Shown in pieces: positions 38,674-48,876 of a stretch of 64,000 nt of DNA; positions within the stretch are counted from its first letter, which is position 1, and the number at the start of each line of letters is the position of its first letter. The stretch lies in contig PDUK01000016.1 of the NCBI GenBank assembly GCA_006212115.1, positions 1 through 64,000 on the forward strand, written 5' to 3'. The DNA is from Thalassolituus sp. Lineage in GTDB: Bacteria > Pseudomonadota > Gammaproteobacteria > Pseudomonadales > Oceanobacteraceae. Both the position numbers and the translations under genes were made by a program. The notes beneath the pieces are model-generated. The model was not told where the DNA came from, did no database searches, and saw only the letters and a program-made list of their open reading frames with translations.

Positions 38674-40119
38674 GTGAGCAAAGACATGCGCGACGCCTGT
38701 TTACAGGACTGGATGGACCGTGAAGCCATCGCCGAGTCAATGATCCCACTGATTGGTACCCTGTACCGCCAGAAAAGCATCGTTTCTTCTATCTATGGCC
38801 GTCCGGTCATTAACCGTTCAGTGATTGACCTGCTGAAAGCGCACCGCTTCGTACGTCACATGGAAAACGAAGAGCTGTCTGTTCAGGACACCTACCCACT
38901 GCTGCAAGCTCTGACTGAAATGGATGTCGCACAGGCGCACATCGATCTGGGCAAGCTGGCTGTTCAATACCGCAAAGAAGGTAACGGCAAAGACGTTAAA
39001 GAATTCCTTGCAGAAGAACTGAGCAAGCTGAACGGTGAAGCTGGCGACAGCGAAAACCGTGATGTTGTTCTGTACGGCTTCGGTCGTATCGGTCGTCTGT
39101 TGGCGCGCATCCTGATTGAAAAAGAAGGTGGCGGTAACGGTCTGCGTCTGCGTGCAATCGTTGTTCGTCGTGGTAAAGGCGACGACCTGGTTAAGCGTGC
39201 GTCTCTGCTGCGTCGTGATTCTGTACACGGTACGTTCCGTGGCTCTATCAGCATCGATCACGAAAACGAAGCCATCATCGCAAACGGCACTTACATCAAA
39301 ATCATCTACGCCAACAACCCGGCTGAGATTGATTACACCGAGTTTGGTATCGAGAACGCACTGGTTATCGATAACACAGGTGTTTGGCGCGACCAGGCTG
39401 GCTTGGCTCAGCACCTGGAAGCAAAAGGTACCGCTCGTGTGCTGCTGACTGCACCAGGTAAAGGCGACCTGAAAAACATCGTTTACGGTATCAACAACAA
39501 AGATATCGAAGCGTCTGACACTATCCTGTCTGCGGCTTCTTGTACCACCAACGCGATCACGCCAGTACTGAAAGTAATGAACGATCAGTACGGCATCGAA
39601 AACGGTCACGTTGAAACGGTTCACTCTTACACCAATGACCAGAACCTGATCGACAACTACCACAAAGGTGATCGTCGTGGCCGTTCTGCTCCACTCAACA
39701 TGGTTATCACTGAAACTGGTGCAGCAAGCGCAGTAGCGAAAGCACTGCCAGAGCTGAAAGGCCTGCTGACTGGTAACGCTATCCGCGTTCCAACGCCTAA
39801 CGTTTCTATGGCGATCCTGTCTCTCAACCTGAAGAAAGATGCAACTGCAGAAGAAGTGAATGAGTTCCTGCGTGATCAGGCTCTGCACTCATCTGTTCAG
39901 AAGCAGATCGATTGGGTTAACTCTCCAGAAGTGGTTTCTACTGACTTCGTTGGTAACAGCCATGCCGGTATCGTTGATGCGAAAGCAACCATCGCAAACG
40001 GTAACCGCGTCAATCTGTATGTATGGTACGACAACGAGTACGGTTACAGCCGTCAGGTCGTACGCATCGCTCAGCAGGTATGCGGCGTCGAGTATCCGAC
40101 GTACCCTGCACGCGGTTAA
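38674..40119 (+). CDS. gap: Glyceraldehyde-3-phosphate dehydrogenase, long form
   Basis: A 481-aa GAPDH with an extra N-terminal helical domain of about 125 residues before the NAD-binding fold (VVLYGFGRIGRLLARIL). The catalytic Cys290 is in SAASCTTNAITP. This long form occurs beside mfd in Pseudomonas and many marine gammaproteobacteria; it probably works in gluconeogenic or glycolytic flux with NAD(P), but which direction cannot be read. The GTG start at 38674 has AAGG eleven bases ahead. Codon use is strongly biased (high expression). A clear terminator follows. Confidence 0.95.
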   Translation: MSKDMRDACLQDWMDREAIAESMIPLIGTLYRQKSIVSSIYGRPVINRSVIDLLKAHRFVRHMENEELSVQDTYPLLQALTEMDVAQAHIDLGKLAVQYRKEGNGKDVKEFLAEELSKLNGEAGDSENRDVVLYGFGRIGRLLARILIEKEGGGNGLRLRAIVVRRGKGDDLVKRASLLRRDSVHGTFRGSISIDHENEAIIANGTYIKIIYANNPAEIDYTEFGIENALVIDNTGVWRDQAGLAQHLEAKGTARVLLTAPGKGDLKNIVYGINNKDIEASDTILSAASCTTNAITPVLKVMNDQYGIENGHVETVHSYTNDQNLIDNYHKGDRRGRSAPLNMVITETGAASAVAKALPELKGLLTGNAIRVPTPNVSMAILSLNLKKDATAEEVNEFLRDQALHSSVQKQIDWVNSPEVVSTDFVGNSHAGIVDAKATIANGNRVNLYVWYDNEYGYSRQVVRIAQQVCGVEYPTYPARG

Positions 40120-40132
40120 GACAGGTAGAAGG

Positions 40133-40166
40133 AAGCCGTTGTCTCTGTGACAGCGGCTTTTTTTTT
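40133..40166 (+). terminator. Rho-independent terminator of gap
   Basis: AAGCCGTTGTC (40133-40143) pairs with GACAGCGGCTT (40149-40159), one G-T wobble and a 5-nt loop, followed by a run of eight or more T. Confidence 0.95.
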
Positions 40167-40239
40167 GTCTAAAATTTATACATGACTTATGCAGATGCAT
40201 CTGACTATGTCCTCTTGGCGGGATTGACCGTATCGCAAG

Positions 40240-40268
40240 TGGATAAAAGTCAGTTGCGTCATTATAAT
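40240..40268 (+). promoter_or_regulatory. Likely promoter of the nqr operon
   Basis: A consensus -10 TATAAT at 40263-40268 has a weak -35 TGGATA at 40240-40245, spacing 17. Transcription would start near 40275, leaving a leader of about 130 nt before nqrA. Confidence 0.5.
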
Positions 40269-40293
40269 TAGCGCGATTTTTTATTTGGGAAAT

Positions 40294-40359
40294 GGGTAGT
40301 CCCCACGCAGGTGAGTGCGTGAACCTACACTTTGCAGTATCCAATACTTCAAAGGGTGT
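40294..40359 (+). ncRNA. Structured nqr leader RNA: three consecutive hairpins
   Basis: In the untranslated leader, GGG/CCC (40294-40303), ACGCA/TGCGT (40305-40320) and a long interrupted stem follow one another. The third pairs ACAC-TTTG with CAAA-GTGT and, inside, AGTAT with ATACT (40327-40359). AGGT at 40309-40312 could pair with ACCT at 40323-40326 as a pseudoknot. Conserved RNA motifs before nqrA have been described in some gammaproteobacteria; whether this is one of them cannot be told here. Confidence 0.5.
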
Positions 40360-40408
40360 TTCCGTGCGCCTGAAGGTGACAAAATCCAAACGTGATTAGG
40401 CGAGGCAT

Positions 40409-41743
40409 ATGATCAACATTAAAAAAGGTCTCGACTTACCAATCACCGGTAGCCCTGAACAGGCAATATCGGATGCAGCTAAGGTTACGCAAGTAGCCGT
40501 AGTTGGGCCCGATTACGTTGGTATGAAACCAACAATGGCTGTTCAGGAAGGTGATCGAGTCAAGAAAGGCCAGGTGGTGTTTACCGACAAGAAAACCGAG
40601 GGCGTGCAGTATACTGCGCCGGCCGCGGGTGTCGTGAAAGCCATCAATCGCGGTGAACGCCGTGTTCTCCTCTCCGTCGTAATCGAAATTGATGGTAACG
40701 ACGAAGAAACATTCGATAGCTATCCCGCTGATAAACTGGGCACCCTGAGTGCTGGTGACATTGAGAAGAACCTGGTCGCATCCGGTCTCTGGACCGCTCT
40801 GCGCACTCGTCCTTTCTCAAGAGTGCCAGAACTTGGTAGCCGCCCTGAAGCCATCTTCATCAATGCCATGGATACCAATCCACTGGCCGGTGACCCTCAG
40901 GTCATCATCAGTGCTGAAGAAGATGCGTTCAAACAAGGCGTGATCGTTCTCAGCCGTCTGACAGATGGCGACACCTGGGTCTGTAAGGCGCCGGGTTCCT
41001 CTGTTCCATCTGCTGGTGTTGAAAAAACCGAAGAGTTTGGTGGTCCACACCCAGCTGGCCTGACGGGTACGCATGTTCACTTCCTGCATCCAGTAAGCGA
41101 AAACCGCAAAATCTGGAGCGTGGGTTACCAGGACGTTATCGCAATCGGTAAGTTGTTCACGACAGGTAAGCTGAGCAGTGAACGTGTTGTTGCGCTCGCA
41201 GGTCCTCAGGTGAACAAGCCGCGTCTGGTTCGTACTCTTGTGGGTGCCTCCCTGACTGAATTGACTAAAGGCGAACTGAAAGACGGCGAGAACCGTCTGA
41301 TTTCAGGTTCTGTCTTTGGTGGCCGTAATGCCGCCGCTGAACTGGCTTTCCTTGGACGTTATCACACTCAGGTGTCGGTGCTGGAAGAGGGCCGTGCGCG
41401 TCCGATGCTGCACTACCTGCGTCCGGGTTTTGACCGTTTCTCATCGATGCCGATCTACATCACTAAGCTGATGAAGAAAATGTTCGACTTCACCACGACC
41501 ACCAACGGTTCTGAGCGAGCCATGGTGCCAATCGGTACGTACGAACGCATCATGCCACTGGACGTTCTCCCGACTCAGCTGCTGCGTGCGCTGATCGTAG
41601 AGGATATGGAAAGTGCCATTGCGCTGGGTGCACTGGAATTGGATGAAGAAGACCTCGCACTGTGCAGTTTCGTCTGCCCAGGTAAGTACGAATACGGTCC
41701 AATTCTGCGTCAGAATCTCACCAGAATCGAAGCGGAGGGTTAA
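40409..41743 (+). CDS. nqrA: Na+-translocating NADH:quinone reductase subunit A
   Basis: NqrA is the peripheral cytoplasmic subunit of the sodium-pumping NADH dehydrogenase and takes part in quinone binding. The 444-aa protein starts [14 protein letters not shown] and shows [19 protein letters not shown] and the [13 protein letters not shown] segment, all NqrA hallmarks. There are no membrane helices, as expected. It is the first of six tightly packed genes; nqrB follows after two bases. Confidence 0.98.
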   Translation: MINIKKGLDLPITGSPEQAISDAAKVTQVAVVGPDYVGMKPTMAVQEGDRVKKGQVVFTDKKTEGVQYTAPAAGVVKAINRGERRVLLSVVIEIDGNDEETFDSYPADKLGTLSAGDIEKNLVASGLWTALRTRPFSRVPELGSRPEAIFINAMDTNPLAGDPQVIISAEEDAFKQGVIVLSRLTDGDTWVCKAPGSSVPSAGVEKTEEFGGPHPAGLTGTHVHFLHPVSENRKIWSVGYQDVIAIGKLFTTGKLSSERVVALAGPQVNKPRLVRTLVGASLTELTKGELKDGENRLISGSVFGGRNAAAELAFLGRYHTQVSVLEEGRARPMLHYLRPGFDRFSSMPIYITKLMKKMFDFTTTTNGSERAMVPIGTYERIMPLDVLPTQLLRALIVEDMESAIALGALELDEEDLALCSFVCPGKYEYGPILRQNLTRIEAEG

Positions 41744-41745
41744 CC

Positions 41746-42957
41746 ATGGGTTTACGTAGTATTCTCGACAATCTCGAACCTCACTTTGTAAAAGGTGGTA
41801 AGTTCGAAAAGATGTATCCGCTGTACGAGGCAATTGACACAGGTCTGTATTCGCCTCCAAGCGTAACCAACAATACGGCGCACGTGCGTGACGGCATCGA
41901 CCTGAAGCGCATCATGATCACCGTATGGATGTGTACATTCCCGGCTATGTTCTTCGGTATGTACAACATCGGTCTGCAGGCAAACGATGCCATTGCTGCT
42001 GGCGCAGGTACTGCACTGGAAGGTTGGCGTGAGATGCTGATCGCTATGCTGGGTGGTTCAGCACATGATCCGTCCAGTCTCTGGGACAACATGGTCTTCG
42101 GTGCCGCTTACTTCCTACCTGTTTATGCGACCACCTTTATTGTGGGTGGCTTCTGGGAAGTACTGTTCGCGACGGTGCGTAAGCACGAAGTGAACGAAGG
42201 CTTCTTTGTAACGTCTGTGCTCTTCGCATTGACGCTCCCTCCGACGATTCCTCTGTGGCAGGTCGCACTGGGTATTACCTTCGGTGTTGTGATCGGTAAA
42301 GAGATCTTCGGTGGTACAGGTAAAAACTTCCTCAACCCAGCACTGACTGGTCGTGCATTCCTGTTCTTTGCTTACCCGGCGAACATGTCTGGTAACGCAG
42401 TATGGACTGCCGCTGATGGCTACACAGGTGCGACGGCTCTTGGCCTTGCAGCTGAAGGTGGCGTTGAGAAGGTCGTTGATTCAGGTATTACCTGGATGGA
42501 CGCGTTCCTCGGTTTCGTTCCCGGTTCTATGGGTGAAGTCAGCACGTTGGCCATCATGATTGGTGGTGCGGTACTGCTGGTAATGAATATCGCTGCATGG
42601 CGAATTGTCGCTGGTGTCATGATCGGTATGGTCGGTATGACGCTACTGCTAAATGCGATTGGTTCTGACACAAATCCTCTGTTTGACATGCCGTGGTACT
42701 GGCATCTGGTTGTGGGTGGTTTTGCGTTCGGTATGTTCTTTATGGCAACCGATCCAGTTTCTGCATCCATGACACACAAAGGTAAGTGGTTCTTTGGCGC
42801 TCTGATCGGTGTGATGGTGATCATGATTCGTGTGATCAACCCAGCGTATCCAGAAGGTATGATGCTGGCGATTCTGTTCGCTAACCTGTTCTCGCCGCTG
42901 ATCGATCACTTTGTAGTTCAGGCTAACGTTAAGCGGAGGGTGGCACGTGTCAGCTAA
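41746..42957 (+). CDS. nqrB: Na+-NQR subunit B
   Basis: NqrB is the large membrane subunit (403 aa, about nine to ten helices) that carries covalent FMN and riboflavin and forms part of the Na+ path. The FMN-attachment motif reads YTGATAL, making Thr230 the flavinylated residue. Its C-terminus ([10 protein letters not shown]) overlaps nqrC by 11 bases. Flavinylation needs ApbE, which is not encoded in this window. Confidence 0.98.
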   Translation: MGLRSILDNLEPHFVKGGKFEKMYPLYEAIDTGLYSPPSVTNNTAHVRDGIDLKRIMITVWMCTFPAMFFGMYNIGLQANDAIAAGAGTALEGWREMLIAMLGGSAHDPSSLWDNMVFGAAYFLPVYATTFIVGGFWEVLFATVRKHEVNEGFFVTSVLFALTLPPTIPLWQVALGITFGVVIGKEIFGGTGKNFLNPALTGRAFLFFAYPANMSGNAVWTAADGYTGATALGLAAEGGVEKVVDSGITWMDAFLGFVPGSMGEVSTLAIMIGGAVLLVMNIAAWRIVAGVMIGMVGMTLLLNAIGSDTNPLFDMPWYWHLVVGGFAFGMFFMATDPVSASMTHKGKWFFGALIGVMVIMIRVINPAYPEGMMLAILFANLFSPLIDHFVVQANVKRRVARVS

Positions 42958-43744
42958 TAACGACAGCATCCAGAAGACACTCACCGTTGCCGTTTTATTG
43001 TGCTTGGTGTGTGCAATCATTGTGGCGGGTGCTGCGGTTTCTCTGAAACCAATGCAGATCGCTAACAAAGCAGAAGACAAGAAGAAAAACGTTCTGGCGG
43101 CAGCGGGTATGCTGGAGCCGGGCGTTAGCGTTGAAGACCAATTCAAGAAAATCACGACTCGCATCGTGAACCTTGAAGAAGGTCGTTTCGCAACAGACGC
43201 TGAACTTCAGGAAATCCGTGCTGCGGGTCTCGACCCAGACAACTACGATCAGCGTAAAGCATCATCGATGCCTGAGCTGTCCAAGGCTCTGTCCGGTGAC
43301 GAAGATCCAGCCAGCATCAAGCGTCTGGAAAAATACGCAGCGGTTTACATGATCCAGAGCGAAGGTGAAATCGAGAAGATTATCCTGCCGATTCATGGTT
43401 ATGGACTGTGGTCGACCCTGTACGGCTTTGTGGCTCTGAAGGGCGATATGGATACCATCGTAGGTCTGGGTTTCTACTCTCATGCAGAAACACCGGGACT
43501 GGGTGGCGAAGTGGATAACCCTAAATGGAAATCCATCTGGGAAGGCAAAGAAGTCTTTGACGACAGCGGCGACGTCGCAATCAAAGTTGTTAAAGGCCCA
43601 GCTGAACAGGGTAATCCATATCAGGTAGACGGACTTTCTGGTGCGACACTGACTAGTCGTGGCGTCAGTGAACTGGTTCGCTTCTGGGTTGGCGACCGCG
43701 CGTTCGGTGGCCTCTTAACCAAACTCAAAGAACAGGGGGCCTGA
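42947..43744 (+). CDS. nqrC: Na+-NQR subunit C
   Basis: NqrC (265 aa) has one N-terminal membrane helix ([20 protein letters not shown]) and a periplasmic domain with covalently bound FMN at Thr234 in the [11 protein letters not shown] motif. A GTG start with GCGGAGGG upstream overlaps nqrB. It passes electrons from the NqrD/E iron centre to NqrB. Confidence 0.98.
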   Translation: MSANNDSIQKTLTVAVLLCLVCAIIVAGAAVSLKPMQIANKAEDKKKNVLAAAGMLEPGVSVEDQFKKITTRIVNLEEGRFATDAELQEIRAAGLDPDNYDQRKASSMPELSKALSGDEDPASIKRLEKYAAVYMIQSEGEIEKIILPIHGYGLWSTLYGFVALKGDMDTIVGLGFYSHAETPGLGGEVDNPKWKSIWEGKEVFDDSGDVAIKVVKGPAEQGNPYQVDGLSGATLTSRGVSELVRFWVGDRAFGGLLTKLKEQGA

Positions 43745-43745
43745 G

Positions 43746-44408
43746 ATGTCACAGATTAAATCTGTTCTGACCGAACCGCTATTCAGTAAGAACCCGATTG
43801 CGGTACAGATTCTCGGTATCTGTTCTGCACTGGCCGTAACGACCAGCCTGCAAGTTACTTTGGTAATGTGTCTGGCTCTGACGTCCGTAACCGCGTTCTC
43901 GAACGTGGGTATTGCACTGATCCGTAACCATATTCCGAACAACATCCGGATTATTGTTCAGATGACCATTATTGCCTCACTGGTAATCGTGGTAGACCAG
44001 CTTCTCAAGGCGTTTGCTTACGAAATCAGTAAGCAGCTGTCTGTATTCGTTGGTCTGATCATCACTAACTGTATCGTAATGGGCCGTGCTGAAGCCTTTG
44101 CGATGAAGAACGGCCCAGTGCTGAGCTTCTTCGACGGTATTGGTAACGGCCTTGGTTACTCAGTCGTTCTGATCACCGTTGCCGTGGTTCGTGAGCTGTT
44201 CGGTGCAGGTAAGCTGATGGGCGTTGAAATTCTGCCGCTGGTCACCGAAGGTGGCTGGTACCAGTCGAACGGTCTGCTATTGCTGCCACCGTCGGCGTTC
44301 TTCATCATCGGTGGTTTCATCTGGGTACTGCGTACCTGGAAGAAAGATCAGGTGGAGAAAGCAGAATTCAAGATCCTGCCAAACACTGAACACAGCGGAG
44401 GTCACTGA
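43746..44408 (+). CDS. nqrD: Na+-NQR subunit D
   Basis: NqrD (220 aa) is a six-helix membrane subunit which with NqrE holds the intramembrane iron-sulfur centre. Typical stretches are [20 protein letters not shown] and [13 protein letters not shown] with the conserved cysteine pair ([16 protein letters not shown]). It starts one base after nqrC and ends overlapping nqrE. Confidence 0.98.
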   Translation: MSQIKSVLTEPLFSKNPIAVQILGICSALAVTTSLQVTLVMCLALTSVTAFSNVGIALIRNHIPNNIRIIVQMTIIASLVIVVDQLLKAFAYEISKQLSVFVGLIITNCIVMGRAEAFAMKNGPVLSFFDGIGNGLGYSVVLITVAVVRELFGAGKLMGVEILPLVTEGGWYQSNGLLLLPPSAFFIIGGFIWVLRTWKKDQVEKAEFKILPNTEHSGGH

Positions 44409-45022
44409 TGGAACATTATATCAGTCTGCTGGTTAAGGCAGTCTTTGTTGAAAACATGGCGTTGGCCTTCTTCCTCGGGATGTGTACCTTCCTGGCGATC
44501 TCGAAGAAGATTCAGACGTCACTGGGCCTGGGCATCGCGGTTGTCGTCGTATTGGCGATCACCGTGCCAGTGAACAACCTGATTTATACCTACCTGTTGA
44601 AAGAAGGTGCACTGACTTGGATCAGTGCTGATCTGGCAACCGTTGACCTGAGCTTCCTTGGTCTTCTCACCTACATCGGTGTGATCGCGGCTATGGTTCA
44701 GATTCTCGAAATGGTTCTGGATAAGTACGTACCATCACTGTACAACGCGCTGGGTGTATTCCTGCCGCTGATTACGGTGAACTGTGCGATTCTGGGTGCC
44801 TCTCTGTTCATGGTTGAGCGTGACTACGACTTCACAGAATCAACAGTGTACGGCGTAGGTGCTGGTATCGGTTGGGCATTGGCCATTACAGCTCTGGCGG
44901 GTATTCGCGAAAAACTGAAATACAGCGACGTACCAGCAGGACTCGAAGGTCTGGGCATTACCTTTATGACGGTAGGCCTGATGTCTCTTGGCTTTATGTC
45001 ATTCTCTGGCGTATCACTGTAA
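44408..45022 (+). CDS. nqrE: Na+-NQR subunit E
   Basis: NqrE (204 aa) is the inverted-topology partner of NqrD in the membrane. [10 protein letters not shown] and [12 protein letters not shown] carry the conserved cysteines matching those of NqrD. The N-terminal [20 protein letters not shown] is characteristic. It is separated from nqrF by only ten bases with an AAGGAG ribosome site. Confidence 0.98.
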   Translation: MEHYISLLVKAVFVENMALAFFLGMCTFLAISKKIQTSLGLGIAVVVVLAITVPVNNLIYTYLLKEGALTWISADLATVDLSFLGLLTYIGVIAAMVQILEMVLDKYVPSLYNALGVFLPLITVNCAILGASLFMVERDYDFTESTVYGVGAGIGWALAITALAGIREKLKYSDVPAGLEGLGITFMTVGLMSLGFMSFSGVSL

Positions 45023-45032
45023 GGAGTCGGTT

Positions 45033-46256
45033 GTGGATATAGAAATCATACTCGGCGTTGTGATGTTCACCGTGGTCGTATTGTCACTGGTGTTCATCAT
45101 CCTTGGAGCGCGCAGCAAGCTGGTTAACTCCGGTAAAGTTAAAATTCTGGTCAACGGTGAGCGCACTGTTGAAACAGAAGCCGGTGGCAAGCTGCTGAAC
45201 ACGCTCGCCGCAAACAACATCTTCCTGTCATCTGCCTGTGGCGGTGGTGGTACCTGTGCACAGTGTAAGTGTGTGATTAAGTCGGGTGGTGGTGAAATGC
45301 TGCCGACTGAAGCGTCTCACTTCACCAAAGGCGAAGCCCGTGAAGGCTGGCGTCTGTCGTGTCAGGCTCCGGTTAAGCAGGATATGGAAGTTGAAGTTCC
45401 TGAAGAAGTATTCGGTGTCAAGAAGTGGGAGACCACGGTTGTTTCTAACCCGAACATGGCAACCTTCATTAAAGAACTGACACTGGCATTGCCTGAAGGC
45501 GAGAACGTTGACTTCCGTGCCGGTGGTTACGTGCAGCTGGAATGTCCTCCATTCGAGATCAACTTCTCCGACTTCGACATCGAAGAAGAATATCGCGGTG
45601 ACTGGGAACACTTCGGTTTCTTTGACCTGAAAACGGTAAACAAAGAAAACGTAATCCGCGCTTACTCGATGGCGAACTACCCAGAAGAGAAGGGTGTTGT
45701 TAAGTTCAACATCCGTATCGCAACGCCGCCTCCGGGTAGTAAAGGCATCAACCCAGGTATCATGTCTTCATACGTGTTTAACCTGAAGCCGGGCGATAAA
45801 GTGACGGTATACGGTCCATTTGGTGAATTCTTCGCTAAAGACACAGACGCTGAAATGGTGTTCGTCGGCGGTGGTGCTGGTATGGCGCCAATGCGTTCGC
45901 ACATTTTCGATCAGCTCAAGCGTCTGAACTCGAAGCGTAAGATCAGCTTCTGGTACGGTGCTCGTTCGCTGCGTGAACTCTTCTATCAGGATGAATATGA
46001 CATGCTGGCCGAAGAGAACGATAACTTCGAATGGCACGTTGCGATGTCTGACCCTCAGCCAGAGGATAACTGGGAAGGCCTGACGGGCTTTATTCATAAC
46101 GTACTGTACGAAGAGTACCTTAAGAATCACCCAGCTCCAGAAGACTGTGAGTTCTACATGTGTGGGCCACCAATCATGAACCAGTCGGTCATTACGATGC
46201 TTGAGAACCTCGGGGTAGAACCTGAGAACATCATGCTTGATGACTTCGGCGGCTAA
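45033..46256 (+). CDS. nqrF: Na+-NQR subunit F (NADH dehydrogenase module)
   Basis: NqrF takes electrons from NADH. An N-terminal membrane helix (residues about 3-25) is followed by a 2Fe-2S ferredoxin domain with Cys69, Cys75, Cys78 and Cys110, and then the FAD/NADH reductase domain ([40 protein letters not shown]). I chose GTG 45033, placed after AAGGAG, giving 407 aa; an upstream start inside nqrE is unlikely. A terminator follows, so apbE and nqrM are not part of this operon. Confidence 0.98.
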   Translation: MDIEIILGVVMFTVVVLSLVFIILGARSKLVNSGKVKILVNGERTVETEAGGKLLNTLAANNIFLSSACGGGGTCAQCKCVIKSGGGEMLPTEASHFTKGEAREGWRLSCQAPVKQDMEVEVPEEVFGVKKWETTVVSNPNMATFIKELTLALPEGENVDFRAGGYVQLECPPFEINFSDFDIEEEYRGDWEHFGFFDLKTVNKENVIRAYSMANYPEEKGVVKFNIRIATPPPGSKGINPGIMSSYVFNLKPGDKVTVYGPFGEFFAKDTDAEMVFVGGGAGMAPMRSHIFDQLKRLNSKRKISFWYGARSLRELFYQDEYDMLAEENDNFEWHVAMSDPQPEDNWEGLTGFIHNVLYEEYLKNHPAPEDCEFYMCGPPIMNQSVITMLENLGVEPENIMLDDFGG

Positions 46257-46276
46257 TGATTTGGTCAGCTTAAAAG

Positions 46277-46301
46277 AACCGCGCTACGGCGCGGTTTTTT
46301 T
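46277..46301 (+). terminator. Rho-independent terminator of the nqr operon
   Basis: AACCGCGC and GCGCGGTT form a perfect 8-bp stem with a 4-nt loop followed by seven T. The following segment 46302-46527 holds no recognised feature. Confidence 0.95.
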
Positions 46302-46527
46302 ATGTCTGAAAATGACACAGGTATTATCCATTTGGGCCTTGCATTGCTGATTCTGCGGAAAGAGAGCGTTGAACAGGGGCCTTTTGGACCAATATTTACA
46401 CGAAACAGCAACATATCTGGGTAATCGGGACATCCTTACCTGACTAATTCCGGTATCATGTCGCCCAAGTGTCATGCGCCATCGCTACACTGCGTAGAAT
46501 GACTGACCTAACCTTTATGAGTTGTCT

Positions 46528-47670
46528 ATGAGTAAATCAGTACAGAAAGAAAAAGCCCCAATGAATTGGACGGCCACCATCATGTTTATCATCACAACAG
46601 GTGTGGCTGTGACTTTGGTGCCTTGGTATGGCATTACCTACGGATACGAGACATCTGCATGGGTGTCTTACCTGGTCCTGACCTGGATTACCGGTATGGC
46701 CATCACGGGTGGTTATCATCGCCTGTGGTCACACAACTCCTATGATGCTCACCCGCTACTGCGTGTCTGGTACGCACTGTGGGGGGCTGCGGCTCTCGAA
46801 AACACTATCCTTGACTGGTGTTCTGGTCACCGAGTTCACCATCGTCACTGCGACGATGTCGAGAAAGACCCGTATTCTGCCAAGCGCGGTCTGTGGTTCT
46901 CGCACATGGGCTGGATGCTGCGCGAATACCCAAGCGGTCGCGTAGATTTCGCCAACGTGAAAAACCTGATGAAAGATCCGATCGTAATGTGGCAGTACAA
47001 GTACTACGTGCCGATCGTATTTGCGATGAACATTGGTGTGCCTCTGGCACTGGGTCTGATCTTCGGTGATGTATGGGGCATGCTGCTGTTAGCTGGCTTC
47101 CTGCGCATCGTGACGACTCACCATGTGACCTTCTTTATTAACTCGATCGCGCACAAATGGGGCTCTCAGCCATACACCGACGAGAACACCGCGCGTGACA
47201 ATGCATTCTTCGCATTCCTGACGCACGGTGAGGGTTACCACAACTATCACCACATCTTCCAGACAGACTACCGTAACGGTATCCGTTGGTTTCACTGGGA
47301 CCCAACCAAGTGGTTCATCAAAGGCTGCTCGTACGTTGGTCTGACCAGCAACCTGCGTACTGTTCCGGATTTCAAAATCCGTCGTGCCATGGTGAAGATG
47401 CAGTTTAAGCGCGCCCAAGAGAAGCTTGCGAAAGCCGAGAACTCAGAGAAGTGGACCGAACTGCTTGAGAAAGAGTACGAGAAGTACCACGCTATGCTGA
47501 ATGAATGGGCAGAAGCACAGAGCGAAAAAATCGATGAGACGCGCAAGCAGCTCAAAGAGAAGTGGGAAACGGCGATCAGCCAGCAGTACCACGAACTGGA
47601 AGAGCAGCTGCATGAGCAGAGCCGTCGCATTAAAGAGTTGATGGCGGAGTACAAGGCGTCTGTTGCCTGA
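46528..47670 (+). CDS. Acyl-CoA delta-9-type fatty acid desaturase with coiled-coil tail
   Basis: A 380-aa membrane di-iron desaturase. The three histidine boxes are HRLWSH, HRVHHRH and HNYHH, spaced as in stearoyl-CoA-type desaturases, with four predicted membrane helices around them. It should introduce a cis double bond into acyl-CoA chains for membrane fluidity. The last 100 residues or so form a highly charged heptad-like helix (EEQLHEQSRRIKELMAEYKA), longer than in many relatives. ATG 46528 is chosen over an adjacent in-frame TTG. It is flanked by terminators, so monocistronic. Confidence 0.93.
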   Translation: MSKSVQKEKAPMNWTATIMFIITTGVAVTLVPWYGITYGYETSAWVSYLVLTWITGMAITGGYHRLWSHNSYDAHPLLRVWYALWGAAALENTILDWCSGHRVHHRHCDDVEKDPYSAKRGLWFSHMGWMLREYPSGRVDFANVKNLMKDPIVMWQYKYYVPIVFAMNIGVPLALGLIFGDVWGMLLLAGFLRIVTTHHVTFFINSIAHKWGSQPYTDENTARDNAFFAFLTHGEGYHNYHHIFQTDYRNGIRWFHWDPTKWFIKGCSYVGLTSNLRTVPDFKIRRAMVKMQFKRAQEKLAKAENSEKWTELLEKEYEKYHAMLNEWAEAQSEKIDETRKQLKEKWETAISQQYHELEEQLHEQSRRIKELMAEYKASVA

Positions 47671-47694
47671 TCCGTTGCTTCAAATCGCTTCTGT

Positions 47695-47720
47695 AAAAAA
47701 GCCGCTTATGCGGCTTTTTT
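47695..47720. terminator. Terminator after the desaturase gene
   Basis: AAAAAAGCCGC (47695-47705) and GCGGCTTTTTT (47710-47720) form a perfect stem with a TTAT loop; symmetrical A/T tracts make it potentially bidirectional. Confidence 0.95.
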
Positions 47721-47813
47721 ATTGTCTTTAATTTATACCGTTATCTATTTTGATGTGCGAGACGTGACGACCGATAATCGTTAGACTGGCGGCATTAATT
47801 TCAGGAGGTGAGT

Positions 47814-48485
47814 ATGGCGAACATAGTAATTACAGGTGCTAACCGGGGTATAGGCCTGGCGTTGGCCAAACTCTACGAGGCTCGTGGGGATTCAGTTACC
47901 GCGATCTGTCGCGAGACCAATGATGAGATCGAAGAAATCGCCGATCAGGTATTTTCCGATATCGATATCACCAAAGAAGATCAGCTTCCCAGCATCGCGA
48001 TGGTGCTGGACAAGATCCTGGATGATCCGATTGATGTACTGATTAACAATGCCGGCTTGTTCACCAACGAAACTCTGCACGACCTCGACAGTGATCGTAT
48101 CCGTGCTCAGTTTGAAGTTAATGCGATCGCACCTTTGATGGTCGCTCGTGAGCTTCTGCCGTTAATGGCTGAAGGCACAAAGATCGCCAACATCACCAGT
48201 CGCATGGGATCTATCGAGGATAATACGTCCGGTGCTTACTACGGCTACCGTGCCTCTAAGGCCGCCGTGAATGCGATTGGAAAGAGCCTGGCAAACGATC
48301 TGAAAGAACACGGCGTTATGGTTGCGCAGATCCATCCGGGATTCGTGCAGACGCGCATGGTCGGCTTCAATGGTGATATTACACCCGAGCAGGCAGCAGC
48401 AGGCATTGCGTCGCGCATTGATGAGCTGACTCTCGAAACCACCGGTGGGTTCTGGCACTCTAATGGCCAGCCGTTACCTTGGTAA
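47814..48485 (+). CDS. Short-chain dehydrogenase/reductase
   Basis: A 223-aa classical SDR. The coenzyme loop is ITGANRGIGLAL, the structural NNAG motif appears in VLINNAGLF, the catalytic Ser lies in NITSRMGSI and the Tyr/Lys pair in YYGYRASKAAVN. Cofactor and substrate cannot be read with certainty; the family often includes C-factor-like or ketoreductase enzymes. ATG 47814 follows AGGAGG with five bases between. The next gene begins 25 bases downstream, probably co-transcribed. Confidence 0.9.
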   Translation: MANIVITGANRGIGLALAKLYEARGDSVTAICRETNDEIEEIADQVFSDIDITKEDQLPSIAMVLDKILDDPIDVLINNAGLFTNETLHDLDSDRIRAQFEVNAIAPLMVARELLPLMAEGTKIANITSRMGSIEDNTSGAYYGYRASKAAVNAIGKSLANDLKEHGVMVAQIHPGFVQTRMVGFNGDITPEQAAAGIASRIDELTLETTGGFWHSNGQPLPW

Positions 48486-48510
48486 CTCTTTACGCGTAGA
48501 CGGGATATTC

Positions 48511-48867
48511 ATGAAACCACGTATATTGAAAAAAATTCACAATCGTTTTTTGGCGGAATTTCTTGTTGAGGCGAGCCAGTCCGATGATTGGAAAAAGAAA
48601 CTACAGACGCTGAACGACGAGAATAAGCTGGATACCTCGGTAGAGGGCTTCCCGTCTGAGTTGCTGGAGTACTGCCCAGAGGTAGAAGCGTATCAGCTGG
48701 AGTACAGTATCGAGCGTGTCGCTTTGGCGGACGTACCGCGTGCAGCATCATGTTGGTGGCCGATTGAGCAGGACACGCACTTCTATGTTGCGTACCCAAC
48801 TGCCTTTCCGGAAACAAAACTGTATATGGCAGTGGACTTTGATGACCACTCCAGCTGTTGCGGTTAA
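48511..48867 (+). CDS. Unrecognised 118-aa protein
   Basis: A soluble acidic protein beginning MKPRILKKIHNRFLAEFLVE and ending DDHSSCCG, with a cysteine pair at the extreme C-terminus that could bind metal or act in redox. No family is recognised. ATG 48511 gives a plausible start; the frame runs further up into the SDR gene. Codon use resembles the neighbouring chromosomal genes, so it seems native. It is followed after nine bases by the HEPN-like gene. Confidence 0.7.
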   Translation: MKPRILKKIHNRFLAEFLVEASQSDDWKKKLQTLNDENKLDTSVEGFPSELLEYCPEVEAYQLEYSIERVALADVPRAASCWWPIEQDTHFYVAYPTAFPETKLYMAVDFDDHSSCCG

Positions 48868-48876
48868 CAATCTGCG

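Noticed and set aside
38818-39888. A 356-codon open frame antisense to gap
   Set aside because: It mirrors the strongly codon-biased gap gene; its protein is low in recognisable motifs and there is no ribosome site. A shadow frame.
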